Source: Candidatus Kuenenia stuttgartensis
Lineage (GTDB): Bacteria > Planctomycetota > Planctomycetia > Planctomycetales > Planctomycetaceae
Reading direction: 5' to 3'
Assembly: GCA_945904015.1 (NCBI GenBank)
Contig: CAMDPK010000006.1
Location: 19,786-83,785 of the forward strand
DNA: 64,000 nucleotides
Of this stretch, positions 44,124-52,250 are shown piece by piece. The position numbers and the translations under genes are program-made. Numbering within the stretch: the first letter of the stretch is position 1; every line of letters begins with the position of its first letter. The notes beneath the pieces are model-generated. The model made no database searches and had not been told where the DNA came from. It saw nothing but the letters and a program-made list of their open reading frames with translations.

Positions 44124-45938
44124 TCACACCGACGAGTTGTTCACTGCGGGCAGTCGAACAGCGAAAGTGCTGCCGCGTCCGAGTTCGCTGGCGACTTCCA
44201 CCGAGCCGGCGAAAACCTGCACCCAGTGTTTCACGATGGACAGGCCGAGGCCGGTCCCGCCCAGTTCGCGAGAGCGGGCTTTGTCCACGCGAAAGAACCG
44301 TTCGAAAACGCGGGCTTGATGTTGCTTGGGAATGCCGAGGCCAGTGTCTTCGACCTCGATCACCGCGCGGCGGCCGTCGATGCGCCAGCGAACCGACACA
44401 CGGCCTCCCGACGGCGTGTACTTGATCGCGTTGTCCACCAAATTGTTGAGCACCGTCAGCAGACCTTCTTCGTCCGCCCACACGACAACAGACTCCGACG
44501 GCGGATGTGTCTGCAACGCGACCCCCTTCGACGCCGCGACCGGCAGATACTCATCCAGACAAACTTGCACGGCATTTGCAACCGGCACAGGCAACAACTC
44601 GTAAGCCTCTTCGGCCGACTCGATGCGGGCGAGACTGAGCAAATCGAGGATCAGCTTGTGCAGCCGTTCGGCCTGCTCGTCGATCCGTTCGAGGAACTTG
44701 CGGTTGTTGTCGGGATCGTTGATCGCGCCGTCGAGCAGCGTTTCCGTGTAGGCCTGAATCGTCGTCAGTGGCGTCTTCAATTCGTGCGAGACGTTTGAGA
44801 CAAACTCGCGCCGCAGATTTTCGAGACGCCGCAACTCGGTCACGTTGTGCAGCACGAGTACCGCTCCCGGCGGCGGATCGCCCGGCAGTGGCGAGGCGAT
44901 CAACGCGACGATCGCGTTCGTGCGCGGCACTCCGTATTCGACTCGCTCCGGCACACGACCGGCCAGCACTTCCTCGACGACCTTTTGCACGCGCGGATGC
45001 CGGGCCGCCTCGAACATGGATCGCCCCGTGGCTTGTGTCGACGGCAAATCGAGCAACGGCCCGGCCGCCGCGTTCGCGTACAAAATTCGCTGCCGCGAGT
45101 CGATCACGACGACCCCTTCGATCATCGAGCCGAGCACCGTTTCCATCAGTTCGCTGTTCTCTTCCGATTGCCGCCGGCTGACCTGGAGCTGCTCGACCCG
45201 TTGAGCCAACTCGCGGCTCATCGTGTTGAACGCGAGAGCCAGCGTCCCGATCTCGTCGCGATTGCGGACGACGACTTCCTGCCCGAAGTCTCCCGCCGCA
45301 ATTGCCTGTGTCGCTTGAGTCAATCGTTCGAGCGGCCGGACCAGCCGCCGTTCCAGCAGATAGCTCGCCAGCAGCGCCGCCAACGTGACCACCGCCGCCA
45401 TTCCTGCGACCAACCGCGAGGCCGCTTTCAAGCGTGCCTCGAACGGAGTCCACGGCAGCGCGACACGCACAAACCCGCGCGGCTCGTCACGCGAGCCGAC
45501 TCGCACCGCGCAGTATTCATACGGCTCACCGACCGACAGACTCGGCCGCGTCACGAACCCCACTCCGTGTTCCGCCGCCTGCACGATCTCCGGCCGGTCG
45601 CGATGATTCTCCATCTGCCGCGCATCGGCCGCCGAATCCGCCAGCACAGTCCCGTCCGCACGAACCAAGGTCAGCCGAGTCCCGACTTCACGGCCCAGCG
45701 ATTCCAACTTCGGCTGCCACGTCGCTCGCAATTCTTCGACCGGAGCGTCCGACGATTCCCACACTGACTCGGCCAGCAATCGCAACACAGCCGCCTCGTC
45801 CCGCAACCGCTGCCGCACCTCAGACTCAATCGCTTCACGCTGGCGGCTCTGAAACAGCACGACAAACACCGCCGCCGCCACGATCGTCAACGCGGCATAC
45901 GTCAGGAACAATCGCCAGAACAAACGAGACGACCACAT
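44124..45938 (-). CDS. phoR: Sensor histidine kinase, PhoR type
   Basis: About 604 residues. Order: membrane segment ~10-30, periplasmic domain ~30-175, second segment ~178-196, HAMP ~197-250, PAS ~262-370, HisKA with the phosphoacceptor His385 in FVSNVSHELKTPLTTIQAYT, then the ATPase domain (LVDNAIKYTPSGG, DTGLGIP, GGTGLGLSIVKHWVQ). The HAMP-PAS-HisKA order and the position next to pst/pit genes support PhoR. The ATG (45938) shares bases with the M28 stop; a GTG one codon earlier is possible. No response regulator is encoded nearby. Confidence 0.88.
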   Translation of the reverse strand: MWSSRLFWRLFLTYAALTIVAAAVFVVLFQSRQREAIESEVRQRLRDEAAVLRLLAESVWESSDAPVEELRATWQPKLESLGREVGTRLTLVRADGTVLADSAADARQMENHRDRPEIVQAAEHGVGFVTRPSLSVGEPYEYCAVRVGSRDEPRGFVRVALPWTPFEARLKAASRLVAGMAAVVTLAALLASYLLERRLVRPLERLTQATQAIAAGDFGQEVVVRNRDEIGTLALAFNTMSRELAQRVEQLQVSRRQSEENSELMETVLGSMIEGVVVIDSRQRILYANAAAGPLLDLPSTQATGRSMFEAARHPRVQKVVEEVLAGRVPERVEYGVPRTNAIVALIASPLPGDPPPGAVLVLHNVTELRRLENLRREFVSNVSHELKTPLTTIQAYTETLLDGAINDPDNNRKFLERIDEQAERLHKLILDLLSLARIESAEEAYELLPVPVANAVQVCLDEYLPVAASKGVALQTHPPSESVVVWADEEGLLTVLNNLVDNAIKYTPSGGRVSVRWRIDGRRAVIEVEDTGLGIPKQHQARVFERFFRVDKARSRELGGTGLGLSIVKHWVQVFAGSVEVASELGRGSTFAVRLPAVNNSSV

Positions 45939-47968
45939 CACTTCGGTTGTCCCAACGTTACTTTCAACGTCACTCGCTCACCTTTGCGGAGCACGATGAC
46001 TTCGACCTCTTCGCCCGACTTGAACTTTCGCAGGGCGAGATCGAAGTCATCGAGGCTGCCGATTTTGTTCTTGCCGAATTCGACGATGACGTCGCCGGCT
46101 TTGACTCCTCCCTTGTCGGCCGGGCTGCCACCAGAGACACCCGATAGCGCGTACCCGGGAGTTTCGTTCCCCAGGTCCGGGATCGAGCCGAAGTACGGCC
46201 GGCTACCTCCGCTGCGAGTTTGAGCCTGATCGCCGGAACCTTTGACTTCGACGTACTGCGGCTTCTCGGCGGACTGCACGGTTTCCAGCGTGATTTGCTC
46301 GACCATGTCGACCACGCGCGCCATGCCGGGGTAGTTGATGAGATTCCAATCGTCACCCGGCCGGTGATATTCGCTGTGCGTGCCGGTGAAGAAGTGCAGC
46401 ACCGGAATTTTCTTGGCGTAGAACGACGACTGATCGCTGGGGCCGAAGCCTTCGGGCTTCATCACGAGTTCGAACTTTGAGGCCCCGTTCAGTCGCTCAA
46501 GCTGCCCCTTCCAATGGGCCGAGGTGCCAGTCCCGTAGACGATCAGCTTCTCCTCCTTCAGGCGACCGACCATGTCCATGTTGATCATCGCGACCGTCTT
46601 GTCGAGCGGATAAATCGGCTCGGTGCAATACCGAGCCGAACCGAACAGTCCCAACTCTTCGGCCGTGAACGCGATGAACACCAGCCGGCGTTTGAGTGGC
46701 TCCTTGCGAGCACCGAATCGCCGAGCCAATTCGATCAGCGACACGGTCCCCGATCCGTTGTCGTCCGCTCCGTTGTGAACGTCTTTGACTCCAGGAGCCA
46801 GCGAGTTCTGTCCGCCGAAGCCGACGTGGTCGTAATGCGCTCCAATGACGACCGTTTCCTCGGCCAGTTCGCCCTGCCCTTCGATGACCGCGACGACATT
46901 CTTAACCTCGGTTTTGATGAGTTCGACCGACGCCTGACCTTCGGCCTTCCAGCCTGGCAGCACGACGGTTCTCGGCTTGAGATCCTGATCGATCTCGGCT
47001 TCCAATGCCGCGAGCGCCTTTTTGAGCGACGCTTGGAGCACCTGATCGAGCGCGGCTTGCGTCACATGAAAAATCGGCCCGCCCGCGTTCTGATTGAATC
47101 CGGCGTAGCCAAACTTCATCAGCACGTCGGTCTCGACCTTCGTCACCGCGTCGCGCTGTTGCTGAACCTTCTTGACCGTCTCGTCCAGTTTTTCGCGAGC
47201 CGCCTTCACGGCTTCAGCGTTGTTCGCATCCGCGGACAGCAGCGCTGCGGCGGCATCGACGACCGGTTCGGCCGCGTCCTTCGCTCGCTGCTTGGCCTGC
47301 TCGATTTCCTTCTTTCCGGAGGCGACATCGTTGACGAACAGAATCGCCGCCGCTCCCTTGCCGAAAGCGTTGCTGATCTTTGCTCGCAGGTCGGCGTGCC
47401 GTGATTGCCCGCCGTGTCCGGCCGCGAACGGCCCGTGAGCGTCCCCCTGCCGAGGCGTCTTGCGAATTACGATCAGGACTTTCCCTTTGACGTCGATCCC
47501 TTCGAGGTCTTGGTACTTGTCGTCCTTCGCGTCGATCGCGTAGCCGCCAAAGACCAAGTCCGCGCTGAAAGTTCCCGACGCTCCGAACGAACAGACCTGA
47601 AAATCCTTGTCGATCGTCAGTTCGATGGTCTTTCCTTCCGGCCCGACCAGCTTGAGCGTGTTCGTCGGCCCAAGCTTCGCGCCGGTGGTCATCGTGAATT
47701 CCTGAAACGAATCTCCCCCAGCTTTGGTCACGTTCAGTCCCGCGTCCTTGAACGCCTTGGCGACGTAATCCGCCGCCACGTTCAGCCCGTTGGTCCCGAC
47801 GCCGCGTCCTTCGAGTTCATCCGACGCGAGGTATTTCAAATCCGACGTCAACCGAGTCACCACTTCGGGAACGACTTCCGCCGACCTACCAGAACGGATG
47901 GCAAACACAAACGCCAAGAGTCCGACCGACCAACAAATTGCGGATCGACGAGAAAACAGAACTCGCAT
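45938..47968 (-). CDS. Exported M28-family aminopeptidase with PA and PDZ domains
   Basis: About 676 residues. A signal peptide (AICWSVGLLAFVFAIRSGRS) is followed by an M28 scaffold: SDELEGRGVGTNGLNVAADY, a PA-like insert with a long Ala/Lys-rich helical stretch (~residues 215-290), then the zinc ligands in VIGAHYDHVGFGG, VHNGADDNGSGTVSL, FTAEELGLFGS, INMDMVGRL and HSEYHRPGDD. A C-terminal PDZ domain (YALSGVSGGSPADKGGVKAG) ends the protein. It is a periplasmic or surface peptidase. Its stop overlaps the phoR start, so the pair is translationally coupled. Confidence 0.92.
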   Translation of the reverse strand: MRVLFSRRSAICWSVGLLAFVFAIRSGRSAEVVPEVVTRLTSDLKYLASDELEGRGVGTNGLNVAADYVAKAFKDAGLNVTKAGGDSFQEFTMTTGAKLGPTNTLKLVGPEGKTIELTIDKDFQVCSFGASGTFSADLVFGGYAIDAKDDKYQDLEGIDVKGKVLIVIRKTPRQGDAHGPFAAGHGGQSRHADLRAKISNAFGKGAAAILFVNDVASGKKEIEQAKQRAKDAAEPVVDAAAALLSADANNAEAVKAAREKLDETVKKVQQQRDAVTKVETDVLMKFGYAGFNQNAGGPIFHVTQAALDQVLQASLKKALAALEAEIDQDLKPRTVVLPGWKAEGQASVELIKTEVKNVVAVIEGQGELAEETVVIGAHYDHVGFGGQNSLAPGVKDVHNGADDNGSGTVSLIELARRFGARKEPLKRRLVFIAFTAEELGLFGSARYCTEPIYPLDKTVAMINMDMVGRLKEEKLIVYGTGTSAHWKGQLERLNGASKFELVMKPEGFGPSDQSSFYAKKIPVLHFFTGTHSEYHRPGDDWNLINYPGMARVVDMVEQITLETVQSAEKPQYVEVKGSGDQAQTRSGGSRPYFGSIPDLGNETPGYALSGVSGGSPADKGGVKAGDVIVEFGKNKIGSLDDFDLALRKFKSGEEVEVIVLRKGERVTLKVTLGQPK

Positions 47969-48033
47969 TGTTTGACCCTCACATCAAATTGGGCACCGTT
48001 GCGTGAAATTCAACGACAACAACGGATTGGAAA

Positions 48034-48654
48034 CTATGCACGCAGCATTCGATAGGCTCGGTAGGTGTATTCGACGCCGCTGTAAACGGTCACGGCCACG
48101 GTCGCCCACAAGAGCACATCGCGGGCGAGAAGGAATTGCGAGACTTCCGCGAACCGCGAATCCATCGACAGCAGGCTGCCGGTCACGGCCATGCACTGCA
48201 ACACCATTTTGATCTTGCCGCTCCAGACGGCGGAGAAGTCGCGGCCGTGCTGTTCGAGGAACGCTCGCAGGCTGGTGACGAACATCTCGCGGCCGAACAC
48301 GATCAAGGCCATCCAGGAATTCACTCCCGACTCCGGCTTGGCCACCAGAAACAAAAACGCTCCGCAAATGATGATCTTGTCGGCGAACGGATCAAGGATG
48401 CGGCCGAGTGTCGTGACCAAGCCGTATTTGCGAGCAATGTAACCATCGAGCGCGTCGGTCGCGGCCGCGACCACAAACATGATCGTCGCCGCGATCCACG
48501 ACGAGCCGAGCGAGATCATCGCAAACAGCACGACGGCCAGAACCAGCCGAGTCAGCGTGATGAAATTCGGGACGTTCAACGAACGCCGATCAATACGCGG
48601 CAGCGGTGGTACTGACGAGTCCACCGACTTGGAATTCGCCTCAGAGGCCGTCAT
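48034..48654 (-). CDS. pgsA: CDP-diacylglycerol-glycerol-3-phosphate 3-phosphatidyltransferase
   Basis: About 206 residues from the ATG before TASEANSKSV. The CDP-alcohol phosphatidyltransferase motif D-x2-DG-x2-AR-x8-G-x3-D-x3-D is complete in DALDGYIARKYGLVTTLGRI and the following LDPFADK. Four to six membrane segments are present. It makes phosphatidylglycerophosphate, the first step to phosphatidylglycerol. Its start codon shares a base with the stop of the gene upstream (TGATG), so translation is coupled. Confidence 0.93.
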   Translation of the reverse strand: MTASEANSKSVDSSVPPLPRIDRRSLNVPNFITLTRLVLAVVLFAMISLGSSWIAATIMFVVAAATDALDGYIARKYGLVTTLGRILDPFADKIIICGAFLFLVAKPESGVNSWMALIVFGREMFVTSLRAFLEQHGRDFSAVWSGKIKMVLQCMAVTGSLLSMDSRFAEVSQFLLARDVLLWATVAVTVYSGVEYTYRAYRMLRA

Positions 48655-49040
48655 CAAGCGTCTCCTGCCCGAGAACCCCAGGGACGATCCCAAGCGATCC
48701 GGTGAGTCGGCTTCGGATCCGGTTTCTTTGCGGGCTTGCGACCGCGAGCCTTGGCAACCGGCTTCGCTTTGCTCTGTGCGAAATTCCGGTACTTCCTGGG
48801 TGGCATTGGCGCAGGAGCCGACAGCTTCTCGGCAACTTTGGGGCCGATTTCGGCCGCCACATGCTCGGCTGCCAACCGCAGCAGTTCGCGAATCATCCGC
48901 CGCGCACCGACCTTCTTCGTGCCGAGTTGCGACAGATCGATCACTTTCTTTTTCAACAGGTACGCCTCAAGCGTCTGCCAAGCTTCGACCTCCTCGTCGA
49001 GCAGCATGACCCCGATGCATTTGGAGATTTGTAATGGCAT
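48654..49040 (-). CDS. Small basic protein of unknown function between rimO and pgsA
   Basis: About 128 residues. The N-terminal half is helical and acidic to neutral (GVMLLDEEVEAWQTLEAYLL, ARRMIRELLRLAAEHVAAEI). The C-terminal ~50 residues are Lys/Arg/Pro-rich and probably disordered (KAKPVAKARGRKPAKKPDPK), which could bind nucleic acid. A GGAGGAAAGG ribosome site lies before the ATG. It sits 6 bases after rimO and overlaps pgsA, so it is certainly in that operon. No family was recognised. Confidence 0.7.
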   Translation of the reverse strand: MPLQISKCIGVMLLDEEVEAWQTLEAYLLKKKVIDLSQLGTKKVGARRMIRELLRLAAEHVAAEIGPKVAEKLSAPAPMPPRKYRNFAQSKAKPVAKARGRKPAKKPDPKPTHRIAWDRPWGSRAGDA

Positions 49041-49046
49041 GACAAA

Positions 49047-50447
49047 CTACCTTTCCTCCTCATTGACAGCATCTCCTGAAACAACACCCAGCAAGTCGTA
49101 ATCTTGCCGAGCTGCAATGATGACCGGAGCAATGTCACCCGGTTCGAGCCCTTCGGCTTCGACAAAGACCGTGCCGTCGATGTCCGGCGCGTCGGCGAAC
49201 GTGCGTCCGGTGAACACACCCGGCTCGTCGGTCTCGCTGTCGATCAGCACGTCGAGTTCGTAGCCGACCAGCGTGTCGGCGAAATCGAACGCGATCTGCT
49301 GTTGAATCTCCATCAACTCGTCGCGGCGAGCATTCTTGACCTCTTCCGGCAGATGATCGCTCAGCTTCTCGGCCGGCGTACCGGGTTCCAGCGAGTAGGT
49401 GAAGACACCCATTCGCTCAAACTTCGAGTCGAAGACGAACTGCTTGAGTTCCTCGAACTGCTCATCGGTCTCGCCGGGGAAGCCGGTGATGAACGTCGTT
49501 CGCAGGACGAGATTCGGAATGCGGTCGCGTAGCTTGTGGACCAGTTCAACCGTTTGATCGCGGTTGACTCGGCGTTGCATTCGCTTGAGCATCGTGTCGT
49601 TGATGTGCTGCAACGGCATGTCGAGATACGGCAGAATTTTCTCGCTGCCGGCGATGGTCTCGATCAGCTCGTCCGAGAAGTTGATCGGATACAGGTACAT
49701 CAGCCGAATCCAATCCAGCCCCTCGACTTGATCGAGTTGCCACAGCAACTCGGTCAAACGCACCTTGCCGTACAAATCGAGGCCGTAATACGTCGTGTCC
49801 TGTGCGACGATGATCAGCTCGCGGACGCCGTCAGCCACGAGTTCTTTCGCCTCGGCAATGATCATCTCGATTGGCTTCGTGATGTGCTTGCCGCGCATCT
49901 TTGGAATCGCACAAAACGTGCAGGTCCGGTCGCAGCCTTCGGAGATTTTCAAATACGCGAAATGATCCGGCGTGATCCGCAACCGAGCTTGATCGTTCAT
50001 CGCCTTGATCGGAGCCGGTCGAAACAGCATCCGTTGCTCGGTTTGCTGTCCAAGCAGTCGATCGGCAACTTTCGTGATCTCGTCCCGACCGAAGACGCCG
50101 ACGATGTGGTCGATTTCCGGCATCTCGTCGAGCAAACTGCCGCCGACTCGCTCTGGCAGACAGCCGGCGACGATGACGCCCTTTGTGCCACCAGCCTTCT
50201 TCAGATCGAGCATCTCTTGAATGACTGCCTTCGATTCGATCCGTGATTGCTCGATGAAGCCACAGGTGTTGATGATGACGAAGTCCGCCCCGTCCGCCTC
50301 CGAGACCAGCGAGTAGCCGTCGAGCGACAGCGTGCCGAGCATCTTCTCGCTGTCCACAAGGTTCTTCGGGCAGCCGAGACTCACGAAGGCGTACGTCCCC
50401 TTTGAGATGGTTTCGGCGGAGGTCAGCGGCTCAAACGTAGACGACAC
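49047..50447 (-). CDS. rimO: Ribosomal protein S12 methylthiotransferase RimO
   Basis: About 466 residues from the GTG at 50447; a TTG at 50516 would add 23 residues without clear family similarity, so the start is uncertain. The UPF0004 domain has FVSLGCPKNLVDSEKMLG, the radical SAM domain has SEGCDRTCTFCAIPKMRGKH with the C-x3-C-x2-C cluster, and the TRAM domain is at the C-terminus. CPKNLVDSE distinguishes RimO from MiaB. It adds a methylthio group to an aspartate of S12. Confidence 0.93.
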   Translation of the reverse strand: MSSTFEPLTSAETISKGTYAFVSLGCPKNLVDSEKMLGTLSLDGYSLVSEADGADFVIINTCGFIEQSRIESKAVIQEMLDLKKAGGTKGVIVAGCLPERVGGSLLDEMPEIDHIVGVFGRDEITKVADRLLGQQTEQRMLFRPAPIKAMNDQARLRITPDHFAYLKISEGCDRTCTFCAIPKMRGKHITKPIEMIIAEAKELVADGVRELIIVAQDTTYYGLDLYGKVRLTELLWQLDQVEGLDWIRLMYLYPINFSDELIETIAGSEKILPYLDMPLQHINDTMLKRMQRRVNRDQTVELVHKLRDRIPNLVLRTTFITGFPGETDEQFEELKQFVFDSKFERMGVFTYSLEPGTPAEKLSDHLPEEVKNARRDELMEIQQQIAFDFADTLVGYELDVLIDSETDEPGVFTGRTFADAPDIDGTVFVEAEGLEPGDIAPVIIAARQDYDLLGVVSGDAVNEEER

Positions 50448-50561
50448 GGCAAGATTCTTTTCGATGGAGCGAACGATTTCCAAAACGGCGGGGGATTGTA
50501 GCGGCACTTGGACCAATTCAGAGCAAGCAGGCCGACCATTTCGGGGATTTGGTCGTGATCC

Positions 50562-50647
50562 GGTTCAGCGAGCGGGGGCTGTCCATCCCCCGAGCCAATC
50601 GCAGGATCACTCGGAGGACTGACGTCCCCCGCTCGCCATTCTGAACC
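50562..50647. repeat. Palindromic repeat, family J
   Basis: Outer arms GGTTCAGCGAGCGGGGGCTG and CCCCCGCTCGCCATTCTGAACC, with an inner CCCCCGAG/CTCGG stem. It fills the divergent gap between rimO and the Ser/Thr kinase gene, where both promoters must also lie. Confidence 0.8.
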
Positions 50648-50715
50648 AGGACCACTCTTTCGCGCCCGCTGTTGGTCAGTACAATCCCGCATCATTTCAG
50701 AAAGTTGAGCGTCCA

Positions 50716-52170
50716 TTGTCTGAATCCGTTCCCACGAATGAAGAACTCCACGATGCCGACTCGCTCGGCGAGTCGGTGCCATCGGGCACCACGATTCTGT
50801 ACGTGCCGCAAGCAAGCTCCTCCGTTTTGCCGTCGAGTCTCACGGCGGAATCCGACAAAAAATCGCCGACACCGGCGGTCGACCAGCCAACAGCGCCGAA
50901 GCGAACAACCAAGTCGCACGCCGAAAAGCTGACCGGCAAAACGCTCGGAGTTTATCGCTGCGACACGTTGCTCGGACGCGGGGCGATGGGAGCCGTGTAC
51001 CTCGCATTCCATCAGCAGCTTGAGCGGCGATGTGCTCTCAAGGTGCTCTCGCCGAAATACGTCGAGACCGATGCCGACTACGTCAACCGGTTTCGCCAAG
51101 AGGCGATCGCCGTCGCGAACCTGCATCACCCGAACGTCGTGATGGCCTACGCGGTCGGCAAGCACGACGGTCTGCACTACCTGGAGATGGAATTCGTCGC
51201 GGGAAACTCGTTGCAAAAAATTCTCGACACACGGCAGCGGTTCAATGCCGCCGATGCCTTGCGAGTCACGGCCGAAATCGCCGATGGCCTCGCCGCCGCG
51301 CACCGCACAGGCCTCATCCATCGCGACGTGAAGCCAGAGAACGTCTTGATGACGAAGGAATCGCACGGACTTGGCCGAGCCAAGATCGGCGACTTCGGAC
51401 TCGCCAAACGAGTACGCGGACGAGGCGAAAAAGTCTTCGACGGACTCGTCGGCACACCGCACTACATGGCTCCGGAGCTTTTCACTGGCACGACCGCGTC
51501 CCCATCGACCGACATGTACGCTCTGGGCGTCTGCTTGTTTCGCATGTTGTCCGGCCGACTTCCCTTCAATGGCAAGACCGTCAAGCAGCTCATGTCACAG
51601 TCGATGACGCAGTCGTTTCCGGACGTCCGAGTCGAATGCCCAGAACTGCCCAACGAAGTGGCTCAACTCGTCGATTGGCTCGTTCATCGTGACCCGCAGC
51701 AGCGTGCTCGCGACGCGGATGAAGCCCAGCCGCGATTGTTCGCCGCACTCGAACAGATTCGCGACGTGCGGCAACTGCTAACCGAAGCGTTTGATGGCGA
51801 GCAGGACATCGCCTGGTCCGCACGCGAAAGCACCGACGAGTTCGATGTCGTCGTGAAACTTCCGCATAATCGCCAACAGCGAGTCGTCATCGCTTCCGTG
51901 GACGAGAACGTCCCGTTCCGACAACTGCAAATCTTCTCGATCGGCGGCCCGGCGTCTCCGGACCAATACGAACTCGCGCTGCGCCGCAACGCGGTCCAAC
52001 CGCACGGCAGCATCGCCGTCCGCGACGTAAACGGTCTGCCGCACTTCGTCATGGTCGAGAATCATTCGCGAGCCAAAGTCGCCTCCGACGAACTCTGCCG
52101 CAGCGTCCGCCACATCGCCCGCCACGCCGATGCCGTCGAGGAGTTCTTGACGGGGCGAGACGTGAATTGA
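50716..52170 (+). CDS. Ser/Thr protein kinase with C-terminal YbjN/chaperone-like domain
   Basis: About 484 residues from a TTG; no ATG or GTG exists in frame nearby. After a ~75-residue disordered N-terminus comes a complete kinase domain: GRGAMGAVYLAFH, the Lys in RRCALKVLSPKY, HRDVKPENVL catalytic loop, GDFGLAKRV for DFG, and HYMAPELFTG for APE. The last ~125 residues (TDEFDVVVKLPHNRQQRVVI, YELALRRNAVQPHGSIAVRD) resemble the fold of YbjN or type III secretion chaperones. There is no membrane segment, so it is cytoplasmic. Confidence 0.88.
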   Translation: MSESVPTNEELHDADSLGESVPSGTTILYVPQASSSVLPSSLTAESDKKSPTPAVDQPTAPKRTTKSHAEKLTGKTLGVYRCDTLLGRGAMGAVYLAFHQQLERRCALKVLSPKYVETDADYVNRFRQEAIAVANLHHPNVVMAYAVGKHDGLHYLEMEFVAGNSLQKILDTRQRFNAADALRVTAEIADGLAAAHRTGLIHRDVKPENVLMTKESHGLGRAKIGDFGLAKRVRGRGEKVFDGLVGTPHYMAPELFTGTTASPSTDMYALGVCLFRMLSGRLPFNGKTVKQLMSQSMTQSFPDVRVECPELPNEVAQLVDWLVHRDPQQRARDADEAQPRLFAALEQIRDVRQLLTEAFDGEQDIAWSARESTDEFDVVVKLPHNRQQRVVIASVDENVPFRQLQIFSIGGPASPDQYELALRRNAVQPHGSIAVRDVNGLPHFVMVENHSRAKVASDELCRSVRHIARHADAVEEFLTGRDVN

Positions 52171-52250
52171 GCGGGCGGCAGATTGGCCATCGATGATTGG
52201 CGATTGGTCATTGGTTATTGGGTTCGTCCGCTCATTCGATTCATTCGATC

